64,000 bases of DNA, taken from Nocardioides sp. LHD-245. GTDB taxonomy: Bacteria; Actinomycetota; Actinomycetes; Propionibacteriales; Nocardioidaceae. The stretch's first letter is position 1. Each line of letters opens with the position of its first letter. The notes beneath the pieces are model-generated. The model did no database searches. It was not told the DNA's origin and was given only the letters and a program-made list of their open reading frames with translations. Positions 1 to 9,630 of the stretch are shown here, one piece after another. Both the position numbers and the translations under genes were made by a program. The stretch lies in NCBI RefSeq assembly GCF_030929495.1, contig NZ_JAVFWN010000001.1:372001-436000 (forward strand), written 5' to 3'.

Positions 1-2816
1 TACTGGCCGCCCGCGACCGGACCGCCGGTGTCGGCCACCAGGGTGTCGACGTGGCCGCCGCCGGCGCCGATCAGCCGTTGGCGCAGGGTGGACCCGGCGG
101 GCTCGGTGAAGGCTGTCGTCGTGGACGAGCGGTCCGACCAGACGGTGACCACCCAGTCTCCCGGGGTGGTCACCGCCGGGCTGTGGTGCGCCGTGGTCGC
201 GGTGGTCTCGCCGCTGCCGGCCATCGCGACCACCGGGCCGCTCGCGGACGTCCCGGAGTAGGCCAGGACCACGAGGCTCGCCTTGACCGCGGTGGCGCCG
301 AAGCCGACCGAGACGTTGCGCCCGGCGTCGTCCGGCGCCGCGACCCGCTGCCAGACGACGGTGGTGAGCGCGTCCGTGGCGGCCGGGGAGCCGACCTGGG
401 TCCAGCCCGGTGGTGCCGCCGGCACCGCGGTCGTGGCCGCCGAGACGACGGCGACCAGGCCGTCGCCCGCCTGGACCGTGGCGGGGATGGGCGTCGCGAC
501 GCTGGTCGCGTTCGTGACCTTGCCGGTCGCGTCGCGGAACCCGACCTGACTGGTGCCGCCCTCGATGACGACCGGCTGGGTGCTGGTGCCGGTGGCGCCG
601 TCGTCGTCGGTGACGGTGAGGGTGACGTCGTAGGACCCGGGCGCGGCGTACACGTGGTCGGGACGCGCGCCGGTGGCGGTGCCACCGTCGCCGAACGTCC
701 AGGCGTACGACGTCACGGTGCCGTCCTCGTCGCCGGACGCCCGGCCGTCGAAGGCGCATGTCTGCCCGGAGCAGGAGCTGGCGAAGGATGCCGTCGGCGC
801 CAGGTTGGCGAGCGGCCCGAGGAACATGGTGCCGCTGGACCACTGGGGGCTCGCGTCGATCCCGGTGCCGCTCACGCGGGTCCACGAGCCGCCGACCACG
901 CCGTCGGTGACCGGCAGGCGCCAGAGCTGGTTGGTCGACATGCCGGCCCACAGCTGCCCGTCGGCATACACCAGGTTGCGGACGTCCTGGAGCAGCGGGA
1001 AGGTCGACGACGCCACCGTGAACTCCTGCGCGCCGAGGACCATGCTCTCCGGCGAGAACCACCGCCAGAACACCTTCCCCTGCAGTTGGCGGGTGTAGTA
1101 GAGGCGCCCGTCGGCGTACGCGAGGCCGGTCACCGAGGACATCTGCCCGTACAGCCCGGGCACGCGGCCACGGTAGGTCTGCGATCCGCCGCTCGTGGTC
1201 ACCGTGCTCCACAGCGGGTCGTTGTAGGGGTCGATCACGGTGTCGGGGCCGAACGCCGTGCCGTCGAACGTGCGGTGGTGCAGCTTGCCGTCGGTCCATC
1301 CGTAGACCAGCCTCGAGCCGATCATGAACGCGCCGCGCGCGTTGCTCCAGTTGCCCCCACCCGTCGTGGTCACCGTTGTGGGCGGGGTCGCGGAGCTGCC
1401 GGTGAACTGGCGAGCCGTGACGGTCGTGCCGGACAGGCGGTACAGGCTGCGGGGGAGGACCGGATCGGCCTGGGCGACCGGTGCGGAGCCGCCCTCCACG
1501 GGGAAGAAGGCGAGCCGCTCACGGCGGTACTGGCTGTTGCCGACGTACTGCGTGTCACTGCCGACGTAGAGGCCGTTGTCGGTCGCGAGCAGCTCCTCGG
1601 CACCGACGCCGCGGGGGTGCCGGCCCGGGTTCCACGAGAGCGGTACGCCGTTCTGCGGGTCGAGTGCCGCGAGGCCGGGACGCGGCACCTGCCCGGCCTG
1701 CTCGTCGGAGCCGCTCTGGATGGCATTCATCCACTTCTGGTGCCCGCCGACGTAGACGGCGTTGTCGGCGACGGCGACCGAGAGCAGCGAGTCCGCGCCG
1801 GTCGCGGCCTGCCAGGTGGGCTCGACGGCCTGCCCGGTGACGGCGACGTCGAAGCGGGCCGCGGAGTCGCACAGCGTGCCGTTGTAGCCGGCCCCGCTGG
1901 TCGCGATCACGAAGTAGGCGCCGTCGGGGGAGAAGTCGACGTCGCGCATGTAGGAGTCGAAGGCGTTCTTCTGGCAGGCCGGGGTGTAGCGCAACGTCTT
2001 CCAGTCGGGATCGACGTACGCGTTGTCGGCACCGAGCCGGATCAGCATGACCTGATCGCGGTCGAGGCCGTCGGCGTGCTTGAAGTTGCCGATCGCGACC
2101 ACCCGGGAGCCGTCCGGGCTGGCGGCCAGCTTGGCGACGCCGACCGGCGCCTTCGCCGTACCGGAGGGCCAGTTGTGGTTGGTGTCGACCGCGACCTTCA
2201 GGTAGTCGTCGACCGCGCCCGTCGTCGCGTCCAGCGAGGCCAGGCCGGCCCGGGGCAGCGTGGCCACCGTCGTGAAGCTGCCTGCCAGCAGCAGCCGGTT
2301 CCCGACCAGCGCGATGTCGAGGATCCCGCCGTTGGGGCTGGGGTTCTTGAAGGCGGTGACCAGCGCGCCGGTGTTCGTGTCGATCTTGATGATGTTGCGG
2401 ACCTTGGCCGTGCCGGCCAGCTTGAAGGTGCCGGCGACGTAGAGCGCCGTGCCGTCGGCGGACGGCACGAGTGCGTTGACGCTGCCGTCCAGGGCGGGCA
2501 CGAAGGTCGGGTCGACGACGCCCGTGACCCGGTCATAGGCGAAGAGGTACGGCGTCGGTAGCGGTGCGCTCGTGCCGGGGTTCTGCGTCACGGTGAAGGT
2601 GCCGCCCACGAACACCTTGCGCCCGACCTCGGCGATCGCCAGGGTCCTGCCGTCGAGGATGTTCGGCGTGGTCGCCGGCACCACGGACGGGATGAGCGGC
2701 TGGTGGGCCGGCTGCGCCAGGGCGGGTGGCCCGCCGCTCGTGACCAGGGTCAGGGCGGTGGCGGCCGCGGTCAGCAGGACCGCCAACTGGATCCGGATCT
2801 GACGGTGTCGGCGCAC
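1..2816 (-). CDS. Secreted beta-propeller-like protein with PKD domain (3' end outside window)
   Basis: At least 938 residues are visible; the C-terminus lies beyond base 1. The GTG start at 2816 has a GGGGAG ribosome site 4 bases upstream. It is followed by an Arg-rich n-region, a hydrophobic core and an ALA-type cleavage site near residue 34, a Sec signal. Residues ~40-600 contain recurring blocks of the type VFVGGTF / LYVAGTFKLAG / DPTF, typical of bacterial delta-60/propeller-type repeat proteins. A PKD domain occupies about 670-755 (YAWTFGDGG, SYDVTLTVTDDDG). It is followed by another beta-rich, Thr/Ala-rich extracellular module. I infer an exported adhesion or carbohydrate-binding surface protein. 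No catalytic residues are recognisable, and the missing C-terminus could hold a sorting signal or an enzyme domain. Confidence 0.85.
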   Translation of the reverse strand, partial: MRRHRQIRIQLAVLLTAAATALTLVTSGGPPALAQPAHQPLIPSVVPATTPNILDGRTLAIAEVGRKVFVGGTFTVTQNPGTSAPLPTPYLFAYDRVTGVVDPTFVPALDGSVNALVPSADGTALYVAGTFKLAGTAKVRNIIKIDTNTGALVTAFKNPSPNGGILDIALVGNRLLLAGSFTTVATLPRAGLASLDATTGAVDDYLKVAVDTNHNWPSGTAKAPVGVAKLAASPDGSRVVAIGNFKHADGLDRDQVMLIRLGADNAYVDPDWKTLRYTPACQKNAFDSYMRDVDFSPDGAYFVIATSGAGYNGTLCDSAARFDVAVTGQAVEPTWQAATGADSLLSVAVADNAVYVGGHQKWMNAIQSGSDEQAGQVPRPGLAALDPQNGVPLSWNPGRHPRGVGAEELLATDNGLYVGSDTQYVGNSQYRRERLAFFPVEGGSAPVAQADPVLPRSLYRLSGTTVTARQFTGSSATPPTTVTTTGGGNWSNARGAFMIGSRLVYGWTDGKLHHRTFDGTAFGPDTVIDPYNDPLWSTVTTSGGSQTYRGRVPGLYGQMSSVTGLAYADGRLYYTRQLQGKVFWRWFSPESMVLGAQEFTVASSTFPLLQDVRNLVYADGQLWAGMSTNQLWRLPVTDGVVGGSWTRVSGTGIDASPQWSSGTMFLGPLANLAPTASFASSCSGQTCAFDGRASGDEDGTVTSYAWTFGDGGTATGARPDHVYAAPGSYDVTLTVTDDDGATGTSTQPVVIEGGTSQVGFRDATGKVTNATSVATPIPATVQAGDGLVAVVSAATTAVPAAPPGWTQVGSPAATDALTTVVWQRVAAPDDAGRNVSVGFGATAVKASLVVLAYSGTSASGPVVAMAGSGETTATTAHHSPAVTTPGDWVVTVWSDRSSTTTAFTEPAGSTLRQRLIGAGGGHVDTLVADTGGPVAGGQ

Positions 2817-2908
2817 GGTGCTCCCCAGGTTGCTCGGCCCGAGACGACATCCGACGGTGACACGATCCCGTGGCGCGCGACTCACCCATCTTGGGCATCT
2901 ACCCCATC

Positions 2909-3050
2909 GACCCGGCTCAGACTGAACCCGAGATGGCGCCGACCCGGCTCAGACTGAACCCGAAGTCGAACTGACCCGGCGCAGATTGAACTTTCGAAAG
3001 TTCAATCTGCGCCGGGTCGGTGCACCCTGCGGTTAAGTCTGAGCCGGGTG
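2909..3050. repeat. Cluster of GACCCGGCTCAGACTGAAC-type repeats
   Basis: Between the secreted-protein gene and the ABC permease gene, the unit GACCCGGCTCAGACTGAAC plus CCGA occurs at 2909 and again at 2941, a 32-base period. A variant (GACCCGGCGCAGATTGAAC) starts at 2973 and is mirrored exactly at 3000-3018. A further inverted copy, GTTAAGTCTGAGCCGGGT, sits at 3032-3049. So one motif appears three times forward and twice reversed within 142 bases. No transposase or tRNA is adjacent. It follows the stop of the ABC genes, so it may act as their terminator. Confidence 0.8.
2973..3018. terminator. 46-bp perfect palindrome
   Basis: Two 23-base arms meet without a spacer at 2995/2996 (core CTTTCGAAAG). 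It lies about 36 bases downstream of the stop codon of the minus-strand ABC permease. In RNA it would form a long hairpin with no clear U-tract. A terminator or mRNA-stabilising role is inferred. A dispersed palindromic element is the alternative. Confidence 0.55.
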
Positions 3051-3053
3051 GGG

Positions 3054-3868
3054 CTACTTGACCTCGGAGCGGAGCACCAGCCGCGTCCCGATGAGCAACG
3101 GCAGCGCGATCCACAGGGCCGAGGTCACGGCGAGCTGAGCCCACTCCTGGCCGCCGAGGCCGCCGTCGAAGAGCAGGAAGCGCGACTCGTTGGGGTCGAA
3201 CCAGCCGGAGTTGTCGGCCCACCACTCCTGGGCGGCGCCGAGCGCACCGGACAGGCCGGGCAGCACCAGGTTCATCACGAAGTAGCCGACGATCGCGGCG
3301 GGGGAGCTGCGGAAGAGCAGTCCGAGCGCGAAGCCGAGCAGCATGCCGAGCTCGTTGGCCAGCACGATCTGCGAGAACGCGCCGAGGCTGATGTCCCACT
3401 GCGTGTCCGACCCGCTGATCACGGCCGTGAGCAGGTTGCCGAGGGCACCGACACCGAGCGCGACGAACATGGAGACCGCACCGATGGCGAGGGTGTTGAC
3501 CAGCTTGGCGCCGAGCACCCGGCTCCGGTGGGGGACGAGCGTGAAGGTCGTCAGCGCGGTGCGCTGGCTCCATTCGCTGGTCACCGCGAGCACACCGATG
3601 ATCGGCAGCACGATCGACATGGGGGAGCCGATCGCGGCGGCGAAGTCCTCGAAGCTGAGCGTGTCGCGATCACCGAAGATGATCGTGGCCCCGGTCGCGA
3701 TCACCGAGAGGATCACGATGCTGGCCATCAGCCAGAAGCCGGACCTGGTGTCGAACATCTTGCGCAGCTCGACGCGCAGCACCCGCCGGAAGGGCGTCGG
3801 AGCCGGCGCGGGACGGGTCCGGGTGGCGGTGGTGGCGACGTCCGGGACGGCGTCGACGGTCGTGGCGG

Positions 3869-3872
<4 letters not shown>
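3054..3872 (-). CDS. ABC-2 type transporter permease
   Basis: 272-residue integral membrane protein. After an Ala/Thr/Pro-rich cytosolic N-terminus (to ~35) come the usual ELRKMFDTRSGFW entry and about six membrane segments, near residues 48-70, 85-108, 128-155, 170-190, 195-220 and 240-265. A large extracytoplasmic loop precedes the last segment. The start ATG at 3872 overlaps the stop of the ATPase gene (ATGA), so the two are translationally coupled and form one transporter. Family members export drugs, peptides or lipids, or support membrane homeostasis; nothing here fixes the substrate. Confidence 0.88.
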
Positions 3873-4795
<923 letters not shown>

Positions 4796-4915
4796 GACCC
4801 GAAGCCTGTCGTCGCGGCCCCCCGCGCCGCTTCGGGCAGATCCCTTGACCCGCCCCTGAGCCGACCCCGACGGCCCCTAGGGGAAGCAATCAGGGGTACG
4901 CCGGGTTGGAGCCTC

Positions 4916-5560
4916 GTGCGTATCGAGATCTGGGCCGACGTCGTGTGTCCGTGGTGCTACATCGGCAAGCGCCGGCTGGAGCGGGCGCTCGCCTCGTTCG
5001 AGCACCGCGACGAGGTCGAGGTGGTCTACCGCTCCTACGAGCTGGACCCGTTCGCCCCCGACGTCGGCACCGAGACGACGGTGCAGGTGCTGGGCCGCAA
5101 GTTCGGCGCCGACGAGGCGGCCACCCGGGAGATGATGGCGCGGGCCGACGAGGTCGCCGCCGCGGAGGGCCTGCACTTCTCCCATGCCGACGCTCTCCAC
5201 GCCCGCACCCTGACCGCCCACCGCCTGCTCCACCTGGCCCTGGCGGAGGGGCGGCAGCAGGCGCTGCTCGAGGAGCTGCTGGCGGCGTACTTCACCCGCG
5301 GCGAGTCCCTGGGCGACCACGACGTGCTGCGCCGCGCGGCCGCCGCGGCCGGGCTCGACGCCGACCGGGTCGAGGGCGTGCTCGGCAGTGACGAGTTCCG
5401 CGACGAGGTGATGGCCGACGTCGCGCAGGCGCGGGCGTACGGCTCCAGCGGGGTGCCGTTCTTCGTCCTCGACGGCCGCTTCGGCATCTCCGGCGCCCAG
5501 CCCACCGAGCTGTTCGAGCAGGCGCTGGCGCAGGCCTGGGAGTCGCGCGAGTCTGCCTGA
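4916..5560 (+). CDS. DsbA family oxidoreductase (FrnE-like)
   Basis: 214 residues from a GTG at 4916 with a GGAG 5 bases upstream. The thioredoxin-fold active site CPWC is at residues 11-14, directly after the first beta strand (IEIWADVVCPWC). The helical insertion is at about 60-150. The cis-Pro loop is GSSGVPFFVLDGR near 180. There is no signal peptide, so it is a cytosolic FrnE/2-hydroxychromene-isomerase-like thiol oxidoreductase rather than a periplasmic DsbA. Upstream in-frame sequence could be read as a longer protein, but it would overlap the divergent promoter and lacks conservation features. Role inferred: thiol redox or stress protection. Confidence 0.88.
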   Translation: MRIEIWADVVCPWCYIGKRRLERALASFEHRDEVEVVYRSYELDPFAPDVGTETTVQVLGRKFGADEAATREMMARADEVAAAEGLHFSHADALHARTLTAHRLLHLALAEGRQQALLEELLAAYFTRGESLGDHDVLRRAAAAAGLDADRVEGVLGSDEFRDEVMADVAQARAYGSSGVPFFVLDGRFGISGAQPTELFEQALAQAWESRESA

Positions 5561-5597
5561 GCCTGCGCGCCCGAGCACGCGGCCTGGGCGGGAGGCC

Positions 5598-6050
5598 CTA
5601 GACAAGCAACAGCACCACCGTCTCGGCCACGCAGGCCGGCTTCTCCTCGCCCTCGATCTCGACGGTGTGGCGCACCGTGAGCTGCTTGCCGCTGGCGATG
5701 TCGACGACCTCGCCGAGAGTGACGTGCAGCCGGATCCGCTTGCCGACCAGCAGGGGCGTGGGGAAGCGGACCTTGTTGACGCCGTAGTTGAGCTTGGCGC
5801 CCGGGGTGCGCAGCGTGAACACCTGGCTGCCGAGCCACGGCACCAGGGAGAGCGTGAGGTAGCCGTGGGCGATGGTGCCCCCGAAGGGCCCGTCCTTGGC
5901 GCGCTCGAGGTCGACGTGGATCCACTGATGATCGCCGGTCGCGTCGGCGAACTGGTTGACCCGGCGCTGGTCGACGGTGACCCAGTCGCTGGTCCCGAGA
6001 TCGGTGCCCGCCGCCTCGGTCAGCTCCTCGAACGTCGTGAAAACCCGCAT
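5598..6050 (-). CDS. MaoC family enoyl-CoA hydratase
   Basis: 150 residues, a single hot-dog domain. The (R)-specific hydratase motif is FADATGDHQWIHVD at about 35-48, carrying the catalytic Asp and His. It is followed by GGTIAHGYLTLSLVP, which lines the CoA tunnel. Family members hydrate trans-2-enoyl-CoA in the cytosol during beta-oxidation or polyester metabolism. It stands alone, convergent with the DsbA-like gene and divergent from efeU, so no pathway partner can be named. Stand-alone hydratases of this size are usually homodimers. Confidence 0.9.
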   Translation of the reverse strand: MRVFTTFEELTEAAGTDLGTSDWVTVDQRRVNQFADATGDHQWIHVDLERAKDGPFGGTIAHGYLTLSLVPWLGSQVFTLRTPGAKLNYGVNKVRFPTPLLVGKRIRLHVTLGEVVDIASGKQLTVRHTVEIEGEEKPACVAETVVLLLV

Positions 6051-6130
6051 GTCTGGCTCCTTCGCACGCTCCTCGAATCCCTGACGGCCAGCCTAGTGCG
6101 CCGCTGTGACCCAGGTCATGTCGAAGCAAG

Positions 6131-6149
6131 TGAGGCCAGGCTAAGCAAA
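6131..6149. promoter_or_regulatory. Candidate DtxR/IdeR iron box
   Basis: TGAGGCCAGGCTAAGCAAA matches the actinobacterial DtxR/IdeR consensus TTAGGTTAGSCTAACCTAA at 14 of 19 positions, with an exact AGGCTAA core. It ends 20 bases before the GTG of efeU, where a bound repressor would block transcription. Fe(II)-dependent repression of efeUOB is the expected logic. The match was counted by eye. Confidence 0.5.
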
Positions 6150-6169
6150 CAGGCGTACATTGGCCGCTT

Positions 6170-7024
6170 GTGCTCGCCAACTTCCTGATCGGACTGCGTG
6201 AGGGCCTCGAGGCCGCGCTGGTCGTCAGCATCCTGGTGGCCTATCTCGTGAAGTCGGGACGCCGGGAGCTCCTCCCGCGGATCTGGGCGGGCGTCGCGCT
6301 CGCCGTGACCGTGGCACTCGCGTTCGGCGCGGCGTTGACCTTCGGTCCGCGCGGGCTGACCTTCGAGGCGCAGGAGGCGATCGGCGGCACCCTCTCCCTG
6401 GTCGCCGTGGCGTTCGTGACCTGGATGATCTTCTGGATGTCCGCCGCGGCGCGCGGCCTCGGTGCCGAGCTGCGCGGCCAGATCGACCGCGCTGCCGAGG
6501 GCGGCCGCTGGTCGCTGGCCGTCGTCGCGATGCTCGCCGTCGGTCGCGAGGGTCTGGAGACGGCGCTCTTCCTCTGGGCCGCGACCCAGGCCGGCACCCG
6601 TGAGACCGCCGGTGCGGTCACGCCGACCTGGGAGCCGCTGCTCGGGGCCCTGCTCGGCATCCTGGTGGCCGTCGCGCTCGGCTACCTCATCTACCGCGGC
6701 GCGATCCGGCTCAACCTGAGCGTGTTCTTCACCTGGACCGGCGCCTTCCTGATCGTGGTCGCCGGCGGCGTCCTCGCCTACGGCATCCACGACCTGCAGG
6801 AGGCCGGCATCCTGCCGGGCCTGCACAACCTGGCCTTCGATGTCTCCGACCTCGTACCGCCGTCCTCCTGGTACGGCACCCTGCTCAAGGGCGTCTTCAA
6901 CTTCTCGCCCGCCACGACGAAGCTCGAGGCGGCCGCCTGGCTGCTGTACGTCGTCCCGGTCGGCGCGCTCTTCCTCTTCCGTACCCGCATCTTCCGGCCC
7001 GCCCTCCAGACTCAGGAGCACTGA
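6170..7024 (+). CDS. efeU: Ferrous iron permease EfeU (FTR1 family)
   Basis: 284 residues, about seven membrane helices. Both REGLE iron-coordination motifs are present: R10-E14 in helix 1 and R126-E130 in helix 4, the hallmark of Ftr1/EfeU permeases. The GTG start at 6170 places the first motif at the usual distance from the N-terminus. The protein moves iron across the inner membrane using EfeO and EfeB. efeO follows after 3 bases. The candidate iron box at 6131-6149 suggests repression when iron is plentiful. Confidence 0.95.
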   Translation: MLANFLIGLREGLEAALVVSILVAYLVKSGRRELLPRIWAGVALAVTVALAFGAALTFGPRGLTFEAQEAIGGTLSLVAVAFVTWMIFWMSAAARGLGAELRGQIDRAAEGGRWSLAVVAMLAVGREGLETALFLWAATQAGTRETAGAVTPTWEPLLGALLGILVAVALGYLIYRGAIRLNLSVFFTWTGAFLIVVAGGVLAYGIHDLQEAGILPGLHNLAFDVSDLVPPSSWYGTLLKGVFNFSPATTKLEAAAWLLYVVPVGALFLFRTRIFRPALQTQEH

Positions 7025-7027
7025 TCC

Positions 7028-8224
7028 ATGCGCAAGACCCTGCTCGCCTCCGTGGCCGCCCTGGCCGTCGTGCCCGCACTCGCCGCCTGCACCGAGAACG
7101 CGTCCGGCGACCGCGACGAGAAGGGCGGGAACGCCCGCGCGCTCACGGTCAGCTCGAGTGGGGACGCCTGTGAGCTGTCCACCAGCGAGGCCCCGGCCGG
7201 GACGCTGACCTTCGAGGTGACCAACACCGGCTCGGACGTCACCGAGTTCTACCTGCTCGGCGGCGACGGCCTGCGCATCGTCGGCGAGGTCGAGAACATC
7301 GGCCCGAACCTGACCAAGAAGCTCACCGTCAACGCCCCCGAGGGCGAGTACTTCACCGCCTGCAAGCCGGGCATGGTCGGCGAGGGCATCCGGGCGGCGT
7401 TCACCGTGACCCACACCGAGGACGCGCAGGAGGTGAGCGCCTCGGACCAGGAGCTCATCGACCAGGCACAGGACAACTACCGTGCCTACGTGCAGGACCA
7501 GTCCGCCCAGCTGCTGGTGAGGACCCGTGACTTCGTCGAGTTCTACAAGTCCGGTAACGCCGACGACCAGGCGCGCCAGCTCTACCCGGTCGCCCGCGAG
7601 CACTGGGAGCGGATCGAGACCGTGGCGGAGTCGTTCGGCGATCTCGACCCCAAGACCGATGCCCGCGAGGCCGACGTCGACTTCGCGGCCGGCGAGGAAT
7701 GGACCGGCTGGCACCGGATCGAGAAGGACCTGTGGCCCCAGGACGCGAAGGGCTACACGGCCCTGACCGAGCAGGAGCGCGCGACGTACGCCGACGACCT
7801 GCTCGTCAACACCGAGGAGCTCGACCAGCGGATCCAGGCCACCGGCGCCGACGCGCTGACCTACTCGATCACCGACATCGCCAACGGCTCCATCGGCCTG
7901 CTCGAGGAGGTCGCCAACGGCAAGATCACCGGCGAGGAGGAGGCCTGGTCGCACACCGACCTGTGGGACTTCCAGGCCAACGTCGACGGTGCCCGGGTCG
8001 CCTACGAGGGCGTCCAGGGCCTGCTGGAGACCAAGGACGCCGCGCTGGCCGAGGAGCTGACGGGCAAGTTCGCCGCCCTGCAGACGCTGCTCGACGAGTA
8101 CCGCGACGGCGAGGGCTTCGTCCTCTACACCGCGCTGACCAAGGACGACACCAAGAAGATGACCGACGCGGTCAACGCGCTGTCCGAGCCGCTCTCGAAG
8201 CTCACCGCGGCGGTGGCCTCCTGA
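7028..8224 (+). CDS. efeO: Iron uptake lipoprotein EfeO (cupredoxin + M75 domain)
   Basis: 398 residues. A lipoprotein signal ends in LAAC, with the lipidated Cys at 21. Residues ~35-140 form the cupredoxin-like domain (TFEVTNTGSDVTEFYLL, FTACKPGM). Residues ~145-395 are the M75 imelysin-like helical domain, with its HxxE iron-binding motif at H229-E232 (WHRIEKDLW). It probably binds iron at the outer face of the membrane and hands it to EfeU. The stop codon overlaps the proposed start of efeB, as expected of one translationally coupled operon. Confidence 0.95.
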   Translation: MRKTLLASVAALAVVPALAACTENASGDRDEKGGNARALTVSSSGDACELSTSEAPAGTLTFEVTNTGSDVTEFYLLGGDGLRIVGEVENIGPNLTKKLTVNAPEGEYFTACKPGMVGEGIRAAFTVTHTEDAQEVSASDQELIDQAQDNYRAYVQDQSAQLLVRTRDFVEFYKSGNADDQARQLYPVAREHWERIETVAESFGDLDPKTDAREADVDFAAGEEWTGWHRIEKDLWPQDAKGYTALTEQERATYADDLLVNTEELDQRIQATGADALTYSITDIANGSIGLLEEVANGKITGEEEAWSHTDLWDFQANVDGARVAYEGVQGLLETKDAALAEELTGKFAALQTLLDEYRDGEGFVLYTALTKDDTKKMTDAVNALSEPLSKLTAAVAS

Positions 8225-9498
8225 GCGGGAGCTCCCGCGTCAGCAGGCGCGGTCTCCTCGGTGGCGGCCTCAGCGTGGGCGCGGCCGCAGGGGTGGCCGG
8301 TGCCTTCGCGGCCGGTCGGCTCTCCGCGCCCGACACCGTCAAGAGCGGCGCCCCCGTGGCGTCGTACCCCTTCCACGGGGCGCGTCAGTCGGGGATCGTC
8401 ACGCCCGCCCAGGACCGGCTGCACTTCGTGGCGCTCGACGTCACGACCGACGACCGCGACCAGCTCGTCGCCCTGCTGAAGGCCTGGACGGACGCCGCCG
8501 CGCGGATGACGACCGGCCGCTCGGCCGGCCCGGTCGGCGCCGTCGACGGCGCGGGCAATGCGCCACCGGACGACACCGGCGAGGCGCTGGACCTGCCGCC
8601 CAGCAGGCTCACCATCACCTTCGGCTTCGGGCCCGGGCTCTTCACCGACGCCGACGGCAACGACAGGTTCGGGATCGCCGAGCGGCGCCCGGACGCGCTC
8701 GAGCGGCTGCCGCGCTTCTCCGGCGACGTCCTCGAACCCGCCCGCAGCGACGGCGACCTCTGCATCCAGGCCTGCGCCGACGATCCGCAGGTCGCGGTGC
8801 ACGCGATCCGCAACCTCGTCCGCATCGGGTTCGGTACGACGACCGTGCGCTGGTCCCAGCTCGGCTTCGGCCGGACGTCGACGACCTCCACGAGCCAGTC
8901 CACGCCGCGCAACCTGTTCGGGTTCAAGGACGGGACCGCCAACGTCAAGGCCGAGGAGGCCGCGGCGCTCGACACCCACGTGTGGGTGGGGGCCGACGAC
9001 GACCCGAGGGCGGCCTGGCTCGCCGGCGGCTCCTACCTGGTCACCCGGCGGATCAACATGACGATCGAGGTCTGGGACCGGCAGTCGCTGGAGGCTCAGG
9101 AGCAGTTCGTGGGGCGCACCAAGGGCACCGGGGCGCCGCTGTCGGGTGGCGAGGAGTTCACCGACCCGGACTTCGCGATGGCAGGCAGCGCGGGCCCGAT
9201 CATCCCGGTCGACGCCCACGTCCGGGTGGTGCATCCCGAGGTCAACGAGGGCGTGCGGATCCTGCGTCGCGGCTACAACTTCGTCGACGGCAGCAACGAC
9301 GTCGGCGGCCTCGACGCCGGCCTGTTCTTCATCGCCTACCTCCGCGATCCGCGCACCCACTTCATCCCGCTGCAACGGGCGATGTCGTCCTCCGACGCCC
9401 TCATGGAGTACCTCCGGTTCACCGGTCAGGCGCTGTTCGCCGTCCCGCCCGGGACCGGTGAGGGCGAGTACGTCGGCCAGGCGCTCTTCGAGGCCTGA
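8221..9498 (+). CDS. efeB: EfeB, Tat-exported Dyp-type heme peroxidase
   Basis: 425 residues if translation begins at CTG 8221. A twin-arginine signal (SRRGLLGG, then an Ala/Gly-rich core and an AAG-type cleavage site) opens the protein. The Dyp-peroxidase GxxDG motif is at G234-G238 (FGFKDGTAN). The heme-His region (HVRVVHPEVNEGVRILRRGYN) lies in the C-terminal half. In this frame no ATG, GTG or TTG lies between the Tat motif and sequence deep inside efeO. CTG 8221 overlaps the efeO stop as CTGA, the same geometry as the ATGA/GTGA couplings elsewhere here. EfeB is thought to oxidise Fe(II) or act on heme in the EfeUOB system. The start codon is inferred. Confidence 0.9.
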   Translation: MSGSSRVSRRGLLGGGLSVGAAAGVAGAFAAGRLSAPDTVKSGAPVASYPFHGARQSGIVTPAQDRLHFVALDVTTDDRDQLVALLKAWTDAAARMTTGRSAGPVGAVDGAGNAPPDDTGEALDLPPSRLTITFGFGPGLFTDADGNDRFGIAERRPDALERLPRFSGDVLEPARSDGDLCIQACADDPQVAVHAIRNLVRIGFGTTTVRWSQLGFGRTSTTSTSQSTPRNLFGFKDGTANVKAEEAAALDTHVWVGADDDPRAAWLAGGSYLVTRRINMTIEVWDRQSLEAQEQFVGRTKGTGAPLSGGEEFTDPDFAMAGSAGPIIPVDAHVRVVHPEVNEGVRILRRGYNFVDGSNDVGGLDAGLFFIAYLRDPRTHFIPLQRAMSSSDALMEYLRFTGQALFAVPPGTGEGEYVGQALFEA

Positions 9499-9511
9499 GC
9501 CCGACCGCGCG

Positions 9512-9530
9512 GCCCCCGCGTGCGGGGGGC
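9512..9530 (+). terminator. Hairpin after efeB
   Basis: GCCCCC at 9512-9517 pairs with GGGGGC at 9525-9530 around a 7-base loop, 14 bases past the efeB stop. No U-run follows, which is common for terminators in such GC-rich genomes. It separates efeUOB from serA. Confidence 0.45.
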
Positions 9531-9630
9531 GGACATGCCTGCGGAGCCTGGCGCGTGGGAGTAGGCTGGCAACGCCCGCACAGCGCCGTGCGCCCGACTC
9601 GATTCCGCACATCCTGCGAAGGACCCCGCT

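Noticed and set aside
2909..3050. Ends of an insertion sequence
   Set aside because: No transposase, no target duplication and repeats too close together to flank an element.
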